Origin: Microseira wollei NIES-4236
GTDB taxonomy: Bacteria; Cyanobacteriota; Cyanobacteriia; Cyanobacteriales; Aerosakkonemataceae
Direction of reading: 5' to 3'
Assembly: GCF_020521235.1 (NCBI RefSeq)
Contig: NZ_BLAY01000081.1
Span: forward strand, 1 to 44,559
DNA: 44,559 nt
Made by a program: the position numbers and the translations under genes. This document shows positions 33,918 through 41,431 of this stretch, piece by piece. Numbering within the stretch: position 1 is the stretch's first letter; each line of letters opens with the position of its first letter. The notes below the pieces were generated by a model. The model was not told the origin of the DNA. It worked only from the letters and a program-made list of their open reading frames with translations, and made no database searches.

Positions 33918-35261
33918 GTGGCGATTCAACTGGTAGACAAATTGCGATTAAGCCTTGCAGTAACAGCTGCACGTACCATTACATCCCTAGTGCGCTTGCT
34001 GCGACTGGGTGCTGCGAGTGTTTTACCGGGAGCAATTGCGCGCCGCATTCAACCAAAAATTCTCTCCCTGCTGGCGCGTCAGGTGAAGTACGGCACAATT
34101 TTAATTGCAGGGACGAATGGCAAAACCACCACATCGCTGCTGTTACGCACGATGCTGGAACGCAAAGGTTGGCGGGTGGTACACAACGCCACGGGTGCGA
34201 ATTTGGTCAATGGTTTAATTGCGGCGTTGCTAGAAAATACTAATTTGGCGGGTAATCTCAAAGCAGATTACGCGATTCTGGAAATCGATGAAAATATCCT
34301 GCCGAAAGTGCTGCCGCAAATCCAGCCAAAGTATATTTTGTGTTTGAATTTGTTTCGCGACCAGTTGGATCGGTACGGCGAAGTCGATATAATTAGCCAA
34401 CGGTGGATGGGAGCAATCGCACCCCTTTCCCCAGACACCGCTATCATCATCAACGCCGATGACCCCACGCTTTCCCACCTCGGTCAGCATTTACCCCAAC
34501 GAGTCTTATACTTTGGTTTAAGCGAACCCGACCAATATCTAGACGAAATTCCCCACGCCGTTGACTCAATTTACTGTCCCAGTTGCGGTCACTCCTTAGA
34601 TTATCAAGGCGTTTATCTATCCCATTTGGGCGATTTTCACTGTCCCAATTGCGGCTTTAGCAAGAGTAAAGTATCGATTAATAGCTCCCAATGGCCTCAA
34701 ATTCTGATCGGACTTTACAACAAATACAACACCCTAGCAGCCGTATTAGCCGCCCAAGAAATCGGCATCGATGAAAGTACAATCCTCGATACAATTAAAA
34801 ACTTCCAAGCCGCATTTGGACGCGCCGAAGAATTAGAAGTCGCCGGAAAGCACGTCAGGATTTTGTTATCCAAAAATCCCGTAGGGATGAACGAAACCAT
34901 CCGCGCCGTGAATCAGATAAAACTTACCGGAAAATCATCGACAAGTTTAGTAGTACTGAACGATCGCACCCCCGATGGCACAGATGTATCGTGGATTTGG
35001 GACGTAGATACGGAAAAATTGGTCGCGTCGGGAGGAACAATTGTCGTGAGTGGCGATCGCGTCTACGACATGGCGCTGCGCCTGCGCTACAGCCAGACCG
35101 ACGAAAATGACAAATTTAACCTAATTATCAAAGAAGACTTGCAGTCAGCCATTACAACCGCCTTAGAATGCACTCCCCCAGGCGAAACCCTGCACATTCT
35201 CCCCACCTATTCAGCCATGTTAGAAGTGCGAGGCTTACTAACAGGCCGCAAAATTCTATGA
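33918..35261 (+). CDS. murT: Lipid II isoglutaminyl synthase, MurT subunit
   Basis: The 447-residue Mur-ligase protein has the ATP site GTNGKTTT (65-72), a four-cysteine zinc knuckle inserted in the middle domain (YCPSCGHSLDY, HCPNCGFSKSK; about 217-245), and the DUF1727-like C-terminal domain (LSKNPVGMNETIRAV, VLNDRTPDGTDVSWIWDVD). MurT with GatD amidates the glutamate of lipid II to isoglutamine. The start GTG 33918 has AAAGGA 7 nt upstream; the much longer frame above it (from 33498) is repeat DNA. The next gene, gatD, starts 54 bp downstream in the same direction, and only repeat DNA separates them. Confidence 0.93.
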   Translation: MAIQLVDKLRLSLAVTAARTITSLVRLLRLGAASVLPGAIARRIQPKILSLLARQVKYGTILIAGTNGKTTTSLLLRTMLERKGWRVVHNATGANLVNGLIAALLENTNLAGNLKADYAILEIDENILPKVLPQIQPKYILCLNLFRDQLDRYGEVDIISQRWMGAIAPLSPDTAIIINADDPTLSHLGQHLPQRVLYFGLSEPDQYLDEIPHAVDSIYCPSCGHSLDYQGVYLSHLGDFHCPNCGFSKSKVSINSSQWPQILIGLYNKYNTLAAVLAAQEIGIDESTILDTIKNFQAAFGRAEELEVAGKHVRILLSKNPVGMNETIRAVNQIKLTGKSSTSLVVLNDRTPDGTDVSWIWDVDTEKLVASGGTIVVSGDRVYDMALRLRYSQTDENDKFNLIIKEDLQSAITTALECTPPGETLHILPTYSAMLEVRGLLTGRKIL

Positions 35262-35268
35262 TCGATCG

Positions 35269-35312
35269 AACAATTAGCAATTAGCAATTAGCAATTAGCA
35301 ATTAGCAATTAC
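35269..35312. repeat. (CAATTAG)n array between murT and gatD
   Basis: Five heptamers fill the whole murT-gatD gap, and ATG 35315 follows at once (ATTACCAATG). The normal ribosome binding site of gatD is therefore missing or replaced by the repeat. Confidence 0.85.
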
Positions 35313-35314
35313 CA

Positions 35315-36115
35315 ATGACAGAACTAACAATTGGCTGGTTATATCCTACCCTGATGAGTACCTACGGCGATCGCGGCAATGCCATCTGCTTGCAGCAACG
35401 CGCCAAATGGCGGGGAATTAAAGTACAAGTATTACCCCTCGACTTGCAATCAACTATCGACGATATTCATCAAGTTGATATTTTAGTCGGTGGCGGCGCG
35501 CAAGACAGACAGCAAGAAATAGTCATGCGCGATTTAAAAGGAGCGAAAGCAGAAGCACTGCGCCAGAAAATCGAAGCCGGAACTCCAGGAGTTTTTACCT
35601 GCGGCGCACCCCAATTGTTGGGACATTATTACGAACCTGCATTAGGTCAAAGAATAGAAGGTTTGGGATTATTAGATTTTGTCAGCAAACATCCGGGACC
35701 AGATGCGCGTCGCTGCATTGGAAATGTAGTTTTTGAAGTCACTGCTTCGCGTTTAGCCAAAGATTTACAAGCAATGTTAGGGAAAGTGGCGGTAATAATT
35801 GGCTTTGAAAATCATGGCGGTAGGACTTATTTGGGCAAGGTAGAACCGCTAGGGAAAGTGATAAGCGGTTATGGAAATAACGGCGAAGATGGAACAGAAG
35901 GATCATTTTATCGCAATGCGATCGCTACTTATTCCCACGGCCCACTTTTGCCTAAAAATCCCTTTGTGGCTGATTGGTTAATTCAAACAGCATTAGCAGA
36001 AAAATATCAAACACCAATATCTTTACAACCGCTGGATGATACTCTGGCAATGCAGGCAAGGGAAGCAATGTTTAAAAGGTTGGGAGTTGGTGAAGTTGTT
36101 GCTGGTAAGCGCTAG
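35315..36115 (+). CDS. gatD: Lipid II isoglutaminyl synthase, GatD subunit
   Basis: The 266-residue class I glutamine amidotransferase supplies ammonia to MurT. The catalytic cysteine is in VFTCGAPQLLGHYY (Cys96), followed by FENHGGRTYLGKVEPLG and ATYSHGPLLPKNPFVADWLI, with the catalytic histidine. The oxyanion-type motif ILVGGGAQDRQQEI is near residue 57. It is coupled to murT. The upstream 44 bp are heptamer repeats, so translation may rely on coupling or a leaderless-like context. Confidence 0.93.
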   Translation: MTELTIGWLYPTLMSTYGDRGNAICLQQRAKWRGIKVQVLPLDLQSTIDDIHQVDILVGGGAQDRQQEIVMRDLKGAKAEALRQKIEAGTPGVFTCGAPQLLGHYYEPALGQRIEGLGLLDFVSKHPGPDARRCIGNVVFEVTASRLAKDLQAMLGKVAVIIGFENHGGRTYLGKVEPLGKVISGYGNNGEDGTEGSFYRNAIATYSHGPLLPKNPFVADWLIQTALAEKYQTPISLQPLDDTLAMQAREAMFKRLGVGEVVAGKR

Positions 36116-36327
36116 TAAATTCGCGTAGCGTCTCGAAGAGAATCGCCGATCTTGATTGGGAAGGCATGGCTAGACAGTTTGAGTTAAATCAGATACATCA
36201 CATGGACTGCCTAAAAGGTTTCAAGAGTCGCGATCGCAACTCGATCCAGACAAATGTTCAAAATGGAGAGCCATTGTCTCCAACACCTCGATAAACTAAA
36301 ACAAACTATCTAAAGAAGGCTAAATCA

Positions 36328-36801
36328 ATGCTGGCAATTAGACGTGAGGCTGTAGATATTGTTTGTCCTTTGATTCGCGGCGATTACTTGTTCAACCCAA
36401 TCGAAGTTACTATTAAATCGCCCAAGAGCTACCGTAAGGCTGTTTATCGCATCGCGCAGTTTTTCCGGCGGGAGTTCGATTATGATTTTGCCCAGTACGG
36501 CTACGAAGGTGAAGAAAACGATCCTGATTGCGTTGCATTCCTGTGGATTCACCCAGAAGCTGGAGCAAGGGGCAAAGAGTTTCAAGTTCCATGTATTGGA
36601 GCTTGCTGCTTTAGACTCCGCCAATCAGGTTACGCACTCCAATGGATATGGATTCACCCGTACTTCCGGCGACAAGGATTACTCTCAGAGGCGTGGACAA
36701 AGTTTCGCGATCGCTTTGGAGAGTTTGATGTCGATCGCCCACTGTCCGATGCCATGAAGGCTTTTCTGAACAAGCAATCTGTAGGGGCACGGCATGATTA
36801 A
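36328..36801 (+). CDS. GNAT-like acetyltransferase
   Basis: The 157-residue protein has a GNAT-like fold: VPCIGACCFRLRQSGYALQWIWIHPYFRRQGLLSEAWTKFRDRFG covers beta-4, a pyrophosphate-loop-like RRQGLL, and the following helix (about residues 95-135). The N-terminal third resembles no family I know. The last residues (SVGARHD) are translated from the repeat that starts at 36774, so the native protein probably ended near LNKQS. ATG 36328 follows GAAGG by 8-9 nt. The substrate is unknown. Confidence 0.75.
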   Translation: MLAIRREAVDIVCPLIRGDYLFNPIEVTIKSPKSYRKAVYRIAQFFRREFDYDFAQYGYEGEENDPDCVAFLWIHPEAGARGKEFQVPCIGACCFRLRQSGYALQWIWIHPYFRRQGLLSEAWTKFRDRFGEFDVDRPLSDAMKAFLNKQSVGARHD

Positions 36802-36942
36802 ATAGGTTGCTCAAGCGAAAGAATATTGCTCGTGCCGTGCCCCTACTCAACCTGACCCAAAATCGGGGATGCAATCTGTAGGGGCACGCCATGATTAAAT
36901 AGGTTGCTCAAGCGAAAGAATATTGCTCGTGCCGTGCCCCTA
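36774..36942. repeat. 97-bp tandem pair of GGGGCACGGCA palindromes
   Basis: Two near-identical units (36774-36845 and 36871-36942) start GCAATCTGTAGGGGCACG and end GTGCCGTGCCCCTAC; the second unit repeats the last bases (GCAATCT) of the GNAT gene, which shows the gene end was part of the duplicated segment. A relative lies at 14320. Confidence 0.85.
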
Positions 36943-37021
36943 CGGCAGCGGATTTTAAACAAGCGATCGCTTCAAAGCCAGAAACCCGGTTTTAAAGAAA
37001 CCGGGTTTCTCAAGTACTAGG

Positions 37022-37098
37022 CTAACCCAGACAAGCGGCTAAATCTTCATCGGCAGTTGCGATCAAAAGTGCTATTTTTGTAATACCAACTTGAACGC
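37022..37098 (-). pseudogene. Fragment of the hcp 3' end
   Basis: On the minus strand the segment reads ATADEDLAACLG and stop, against ATPDEDLAACLG and stop at the end of hcp (42419). Upstream of this the match continues as GCGTTCAAGTTG...CAAAAA, corresponding to the VFKLLSQK codons, but with a stop and a small deletion. It is a diverged duplicate of about 77 bp of the hcp tail. A palindromic GAAACCCGG...CCGGGTTTC lies just beyond it (36981-37011). Confidence 0.8.
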
Positions 37099-37157
37099 CG
37101 TAGGCCATAACAGTTTTGTCACAAAACAAATTAACAACAAACTTTTCCAGAGGTGTT

Positions 37158-37520
37158 ATGAAAACATCGATTTTGAGAGTATTTTTGCTAACCGTTGTCC
37201 TATTTATTACCTCAATGCTGGTAATTTCCGATATGGCTTTGAGTAACCCGCTTTGGCGCGGTTCTCAGTTTATTGCCGAAACAACGTTAACCAGTCAGCC
37301 ATCAGCGGAAGTGCTATCACAAGAAACAGCCAATATAACTCCTTCAGAGCCGTCAAAGGCTAAAGTTGAAGTGACCGAAAGCACTCAACAATCTACGCAG
37401 AGTAAAGCAGGCGAGTTAACGCAGAAAGCTTCCCAACCCCAAGAAACGCCATCTGAGTCAGGCGGGCCTTACGATATGGAAGCAATCAAAGCGTTCAATC
37501 GGGCTTTGTACGGTTCGTAA
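37158..37520 (+). CDS. Small exported or membrane-anchored protein
   Basis: The 120-residue product has an N-terminal hydrophobic segment (residues 5-26: ILRVFLLTVVLFITSMLVISDMA), then a hydrophilic Ser/Thr/Gln/Glu-rich linker (about 40-105) and a short conserved-looking end (GGPYDMEAIKAFNRALYGS). ATG 37158 has AGAGGTG just upstream. The low-complexity middle suggests an exported spacer. The function is not known. Confidence 0.7.
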   Translation: MKTSILRVFLLTVVLFITSMLVISDMALSNPLWRGSQFIAETTLTSQPSAEVLSQETANITPSEPSKAKVEVTESTQQSTQSKAGELTQKASQPQETPSESGGPYDMEAIKAFNRALYGS

Positions 37521-37531
37521 TATCCGCTTGA

Positions 37532-37654
37532 GCATCCCGGTTTCTAGAAACCCGGTTTCTACGAAAAATCGTTGGTTTGGCAACCAGAGATCAAGGTCGA
37601 AACCGGGTTTCTGGCAACGCCCTTGCGTAAGTCCTGTTAAAGAAACCGGGATGC
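37532..37654. repeat. GAAACCCGG dispersed element with perfect inverted ends
   Basis: GCATCCCGGTTTCT (37532) and its exact complement AGAAACCGGGATGC (ends 37654) bound the unit, which contains the core ACGAAAAATCGTTGG-TTTGGCAACCAGAGATC and the GCGTAAGTCCTGTTA tail. Confidence 0.85.
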
Positions 37655-37742
37655 TGTAGACTTTTTAACTAAAACGCCGTAAGTCCCCACAAATCAAGTA
37701 GGGGCTATTATTTATATTGCGAAATATAACAGGGCTTTATTA

Positions 37743-37762
37743 GTACCCTGAGGGGGTATTTT
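37743..37762 (+). terminator. Short rho-independent terminator
   Basis: TACCC and GGGTA form a 5-bp stem around TGAGG, with TTTTTT immediately behind. It is downstream of the gene at 37158 and before the next leader. Confidence 0.5.
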
Positions 37763-37807
37763 TTACAAAGGGAATTGGGAAGAAGGAACAAGAAGGAAGC
37801 TCTCATA

Positions 37808-37945
37808 GATCCAAGCTGAATTAGTCAACGTATACATCTATAAGTTGTGGACGTTACTGATTAACAGAATGGTTGAGGACGAAACTTTTTTTCTGTTATA
37901 AATCCAAGCTTAATCAGTCAGCGTAGACATCTATACAGTTGTTCA
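37808..37945. repeat. 45-bp direct repeat upstream of next gene
   Basis: GATCCAAGCTGAATTAGTCAAC...CATCTATAAGTTGT (37808-37848) recurs as AATCCAAGCTTAATCAGTCAGC...CATCTATACAGTTGT (37901-37943), about 93 bp apart, directly before the ribosome binding site of the 37963 gene. It may be a regulatory duplication. Confidence 0.75.
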
Positions 37946-37962
37946 TTTACGGAGACATTAAT

Positions 37963-38322
37963 ATGGAGAACGACAAAAGCGCCAACTTGACTATCGAGGC
38001 ACTTCCTGATACCCAACCGCCTCTAGTTAAAGTCATTTCCCCCAATGGCGGCGAGATCTTGAAAGTAGGAGATTGGGTGACGATAATGTGGAAAAGTCTC
38101 GACAATGTCGAGATTGTAGAACACAGGGTGAGGATCTCGCGGCAAGGGCAAAACGGTACGTTTGCACCCATTGTCAAAGGTCTGGATGGCGATGATATGT
38201 CCTACGACTGGCAGGTAACCGGACCGGGAACCAGCAAAGCCGTAATCCAGGTGGTAGCCTTCGACGCTGCCGGGAACCGAGGGTTCGACAATAGCGACAC
38301 TCCTTTTATCATCCAGCCATAA
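37963..38322 (+). CDS. Kre9/KNH-like Ig-fold protein
   Basis: The 119-residue product is one beta-sandwich domain in the style of the Kre9/KNH (Ser-Thr-rich) family: VISPNGGEILKVGDWVTIMWKS, VEHRVRISRQG, YDWQVTGPGTSKAVIQVVAFDAAGNRG. There is no signal peptide, which is odd for a domain usually found in extracellular proteins. ATG 37963 has GGAGAC 7 nt upstream. The function is unknown. Confidence 0.8.
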   Translation: MENDKSANLTIEALPDTQPPLVKVISPNGGEILKVGDWVTIMWKSLDNVEIVEHRVRISRQGQNGTFAPIVKGLDGDDMSYDWQVTGPGTSKAVIQVVAFDAAGNRGFDNSDTPFIIQP

Positions 38323-38328
38323 GAGGTA

Positions 38329-38428
38329 ATATCAAATTCGGTTGCATCGGAATGATTGGCTTTGTTGGTAATTGCTAATTGCTAATTGCCGCTACACAAA
38401 GTAATTCTGATGCAAACGGATTCGATAT
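38329..38428. repeat. MITE-like element, inverted ends ATATCRAATYCG
   Basis: ATATCAAATTCGGTTGCATCGG (given by position 38329-38350) and, on the other side, CTGATGCAAACGGATTCGATAT are inverted copies over about 23 bp. Heptamers and CCGCTACACAAAG fill the middle. A left end of the same family is at 1251. It starts 6 nt after the stop codon of the preceding gene. Confidence 0.8.
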
Positions 38429-38442
38429 AAGACCACTTTGAG

Positions 38443-38540
38443 AGAATCCCGGTTTCTTTAACAGGACTTTAGAAACCGGGTTTCTGCGTCGATCTCTAGT
38501 TCTCTGGCGACGATTTTTCAGAGAAACCCGGTTTCTTTAA
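38443..38540. repeat. GAAACCCGG dispersed element, reverse orientation
   Basis: This copy reads AACAGGACTTTAGAAACCGG, then CGACGATTTTTCAGAGAAACCCGG, which is the reverse of the copy at 37532. It ends 15 nt beyond the stop of the multicopper oxidase gene. Confidence 0.8.
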
Positions 38541-38555
38541 AATTCTGTAGACTGT

Positions 38556-40430
38556 TTAAACCTTTTTGCACCGTTCGGGAATTGTAATTTGCACCGGACA
38601 ATCAGGGGAAAGGGGATCGGCACAGCAACTATTCGGAAGCGGTTCAAAACACTTACAGGGAAGTTTATCCTCGATCAGCGGAGGTGGATCGGTAGAACCG
38701 AGGGGTGGAGGCGGTAAAGGTTTGGCACAATCAGAAAGCGGATCTTGTCCGTCTTTACCTACTTCAAATTGAGTCATCATATCGTGGTCTTCATGCACGA
38801 TGTTATGACAATGCATCATATATTTGCCTCGGTGAGGGGCAAACTTCGCCACGACTCGAATTGTCTCCAAATCACCCAGGATGACAACATCTTTCCACCC
38901 TCGTTCGTAAGGTAGGGGAGGTCGTCCGTTGCGATCGATAATTTGAAAATCGATCAAGTGAATGTGGACTGGATGGGTCCAACCTCCTGTATTAACTAAG
39001 TTCCAAATTTCAATATCGCATTGATTGGGATTGGCTTCCACGCGGGTGGGACTCCAAGTTCTACCGTTAATTGTCCACTGTCCGCCTCGCCCAAACTGAA
39101 ATGTACGAGTTTGTACAGCCCGTTTTTCTAATTCTTCCCGCAGAGTCAGGATACCTAAGTTGTCAGGAATGTAGCTATTATCCGACACTTCCCCATCTTC
39201 TAAATCGAAGCGCATCAACGCTTGAGATTCAGCACCAAGATTACCGGGAAAAAGAATATTCCTCAAATAAATCTGTTTCACTTCCGGGCGGAATACGGAA
39301 AAATCAATAATGATGCCGTAGCGTTCTGCAACTCCAATCCGCAAGTATTGATTTGGTGCATTTAGATCTACGGCTTTGCTTAACAGTCCCGCATCCGTAC
39401 CGATGACTTTTATTTGGACTTTTTCGTTATTTTTGGTCAGCTTATCCGCATCGGTTGTTAACTTGACGGCATCTCCGCTGAGTGTTAATTGGTATGTGCG
39501 AGAAGCCGAAGCATTTAACAGTCGGAAGTAGTATTTCCGCCGCTTGACTTTCATGTGAGGCCAGGGTACGCCATTGATTAGAATAGCATCGGCATAAACT
39601 CCCCGCTGTCTGCGATCGTTAAATACAAGCTTCCACTGATTTGGATTGTTTTTGTTAGGAATCTCGAATGTTTTATCTTGGATGACAAGCGGTACCTCGA
39701 ATTCTCCCTTGGGTAAGCAGCCAAAGTCTTGAGGTTTGCAAAAGTCTTCTTTGGCATAGTCAACGATATACATACCTGCCAATCCCATATAAACGTTGCG
39801 GGAAGTTTTGTGGACGGCATGGTCGTGATACCACAGAATAGAGGCGCGGTTGTTGGGATAGTAATAATCTTTGTAATAGCCGACGGGAGTTAAGTCTTCT
39901 GCATAGCCATCGTATTGGGGAAGCGAAGCCATTCCATGCAAGTGAACGGAGGTACATATGTCTTTTCCTTCTGCATCTTTTCCCAAGTTATTGATAAACC
40001 GAATGCAGGATTGTCGGTTTTTTTGTTGATGGATGAGGGGGCCGGGAAAAGAGCCGTTATAAGTCCAAGCTTCAGCGGTAATTGCCGGGTTGCCATCTTT
40101 AGCTGGGACAATTTCAACTGTCTGCTTCCGCATCTCGATTTGATAGTAGTCAATTGGTTGGTCAAAGGTTTGCCCTTCACTCACAACCTTGTAGGTTTTG
40201 CTGAAAGACCGCTGGAGTGGTTCCGGGATGCGGAGGGGTTGGTCGAAGCGCTTGATGAGTGGACTCAACTGGGGGGTTTGCGTACTGGGTGGCAGCATGT
40301 CTTCAGGGCACTTATCTTTATTACACTTAGAAGATTGCGCCCAAGCGCTTTTGGCAAATCCAAAAGGTGAGAGGAGTACTCCACTTCCAAGTAATCCGAG
40401 TTTGAGTGCTTCGCGCCGCGTTAGTTTCAT
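38556..40430 (-). CDS. CotA-like multicopper oxidase, Tat-exported
   Basis: The 624-residue protein is a three-domain laccase-like oxidase. A Tat signal begins the protein (TRREALKLGLLGSGVLLSPFGF, cleavage after SAWA). All copper motifs are present: HLHG (163-166), WYHDHAVH (200-207), HPVHIH (486-491) and HCHNIVHEDHDM (540-551), the last with the type 1 Cys, His and the axial Met. The nearest style is CotA/bilirubin oxidase. It should oxidise phenols, bilirubin or metal ions with O2 in the periplasm. After domain three is a Pro/Cys-rich tail (about 566-624) with seven cysteines (e.g. CKCFEPLPNSCCADP). ATG 40430 follows GGAGGAAGGG, so the in-frame TTG at 40442 is not used. Confidence 0.93.
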   Translation of the reverse strand: MKLTRREALKLGLLGSGVLLSPFGFAKSAWAQSSKCNKDKCPEDMLPPSTQTPQLSPLIKRFDQPLRIPEPLQRSFSKTYKVVSEGQTFDQPIDYYQIEMRKQTVEIVPAKDGNPAITAEAWTYNGSFPGPLIHQQKNRQSCIRFINNLGKDAEGKDICTSVHLHGMASLPQYDGYAEDLTPVGYYKDYYYPNNRASILWYHDHAVHKTSRNVYMGLAGMYIVDYAKEDFCKPQDFGCLPKGEFEVPLVIQDKTFEIPNKNNPNQWKLVFNDRRQRGVYADAILINGVPWPHMKVKRRKYYFRLLNASASRTYQLTLSGDAVKLTTDADKLTKNNEKVQIKVIGTDAGLLSKAVDLNAPNQYLRIGVAERYGIIIDFSVFRPEVKQIYLRNILFPGNLGAESQALMRFDLEDGEVSDNSYIPDNLGILTLREELEKRAVQTRTFQFGRGGQWTINGRTWSPTRVEANPNQCDIEIWNLVNTGGWTHPVHIHLIDFQIIDRNGRPPLPYERGWKDVVILGDLETIRVVAKFAPHRGKYMMHCHNIVHEDHDMMTQFEVGKDGQDPLSDCAKPLPPPPLGSTDPPPLIEDKLPCKCFEPLPNSCCADPLSPDCPVQITIPERCKKV

Positions 40431-40468
40431 CCCTTCCTCCAAAGATTCCTCTTGCTTCGTTGAATCTT

Positions 40469-40584
40469 ATGGCGGATTGCGGTCGTATGAGGTACACCGA
40501 GAGTTTGTGTAGCGGCAGCATTAATGCTGCCGCTACACAAACGAAGCCTTTTGGCTTTCCCCCACTCACTTGCAATCCGCTGTA
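40469..40584. repeat. MITE-like palindromic element, copy 2
   Basis: A 40-bp perfect palindrome (40503-40542; GTTTGTGTAGCGGCAGCATT and its complement) lies inside a unit whose ends read TATGGCGGATTGC and, inverted, TACAGCGGATTGCA. It fills the region upstream of the oxidase gene. Confidence 0.85.
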
Positions 40585-40701
40585 TTTACTAGGAATGCTT
40601 ATAACTCTGGAAAGATGGCGGTAATTTTTCAGAAATTTAACTAAATTTAATGTGTATCAATAATTTCGCTACCGGCGCTGCGATCGCATTGATATAAAAC
40701 T

Positions 40702-40852
40702 TCAAATATGTTGGTGCGTTACGCGCTTCGCTAACGCACCCTACTGATGCTTTAAATATCAGGTGCGTTACGCGCTTCGCTAACGCACCCTACTGATGCT
40801 TTAAATATCAGGTGCGTTACGCGCTTCGCTAACGCACCCTACTGATGCTTTA
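40702..40852. repeat. 49-bp tandem repeat, three copies
   Basis: Units start at about 40712, 40761 and 40810, each with GGTGCGTTA...TAACGCACC and CTACTGATGCTTTAA. The last copy gives the stop codon (TTA on the plus strand, 40850-40852) of the membrane protein gene on the minus strand. Confidence 0.9.
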
Positions 40853-41236
40853 ACCTAGAAGGCGGTAAAACAGCACTGGAGCAACAGCAACCCAGATCAG
40901 AACTATACTCCACAGTCTTCCAGCGAATATATTGTAGTCGGCAAGAAGCTTACTCCATGAATGACCTGCGATATAGTGACCAAAGATAAATTCAAAGCCA
41001 ACGGTAAGCGCCAGCCAGATGCATCCAATAATTAGTGCCTGTGTGGGTGACTCAAAACCCCAAAGGCGCGCTACCAAAAAGATGTAAAGACCTAACAATA
41101 AAACTCCAGTAGCGGTGGACACCTGATGGGCGCGCAACTCACTGAGATATTTCCCGTAAGTCACCTCTCGAAGTATGCCATTGATGACGCCTATGAACAC
41201 CATCGGAATCCATGCCAGAACGTAGCGCAAAATCAT
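40850..41236 (-). CDS. Conserved integral membrane protein, 128 aa
   Basis: The 128-residue product has four predicted transmembrane helices: about 3-20 (LRYVLAWIPMVFIGVING), 40-60 (TGVLLLGLYIFLVARLW), 68-88 (ALIIGCIWLALTVGFEFIFGH) and 108-126 (LWSIVLIWVAVAPVLFY). Motifs such as LREVTYGKYLSELRAHQ and FGHYIAGHSWSKLLADYN look well conserved. ATG 41236 is chosen because GAGGA is 8-9 nt upstream. I know no name or function. The gene sits between direct-repeat blocks (40690-40756 and 41290-41356). Confidence 0.8.
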   Translation of the reverse strand: MILRYVLAWIPMVFIGVINGILREVTYGKYLSELRAHQVSTATGVLLLGLYIFLVARLWGFESPTQALIIGCIWLALTVGFEFIFGHYIAGHSWSKLLADYNIFAGRLWSIVLIWVAVAPVLFYRLLG

Positions 41237-41289
41237 GGCTTGTTCCTCACTATGTTGCATATTTTGATTGTATAACAAACAAAAATTGC

Positions 41290-41356
41290 TCTGATATAAA
41301 ACTTCAAATATCAGGTGCGTTAGGCTAACGCTAACGCACCCTACTGATGCTAACTT
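41290..41356. repeat. Fourth copy of the GGTGCGTTA block
   Basis: GATATAAAACTTCAAATATC, GGTGCGTTA...TAACGCACC and CTACTGATGC repeat the block at 40690-40756 in the same orientation, on the other side of the membrane protein gene. Confidence 0.85.
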
Positions 41357-41431
41357 TTGCTCCCCTTTCCTACTTTGTCCAATCGCGTAACATGCTTTAA
41401 TATAAAATGATTTATGCCCCAGAGGTGTTTT

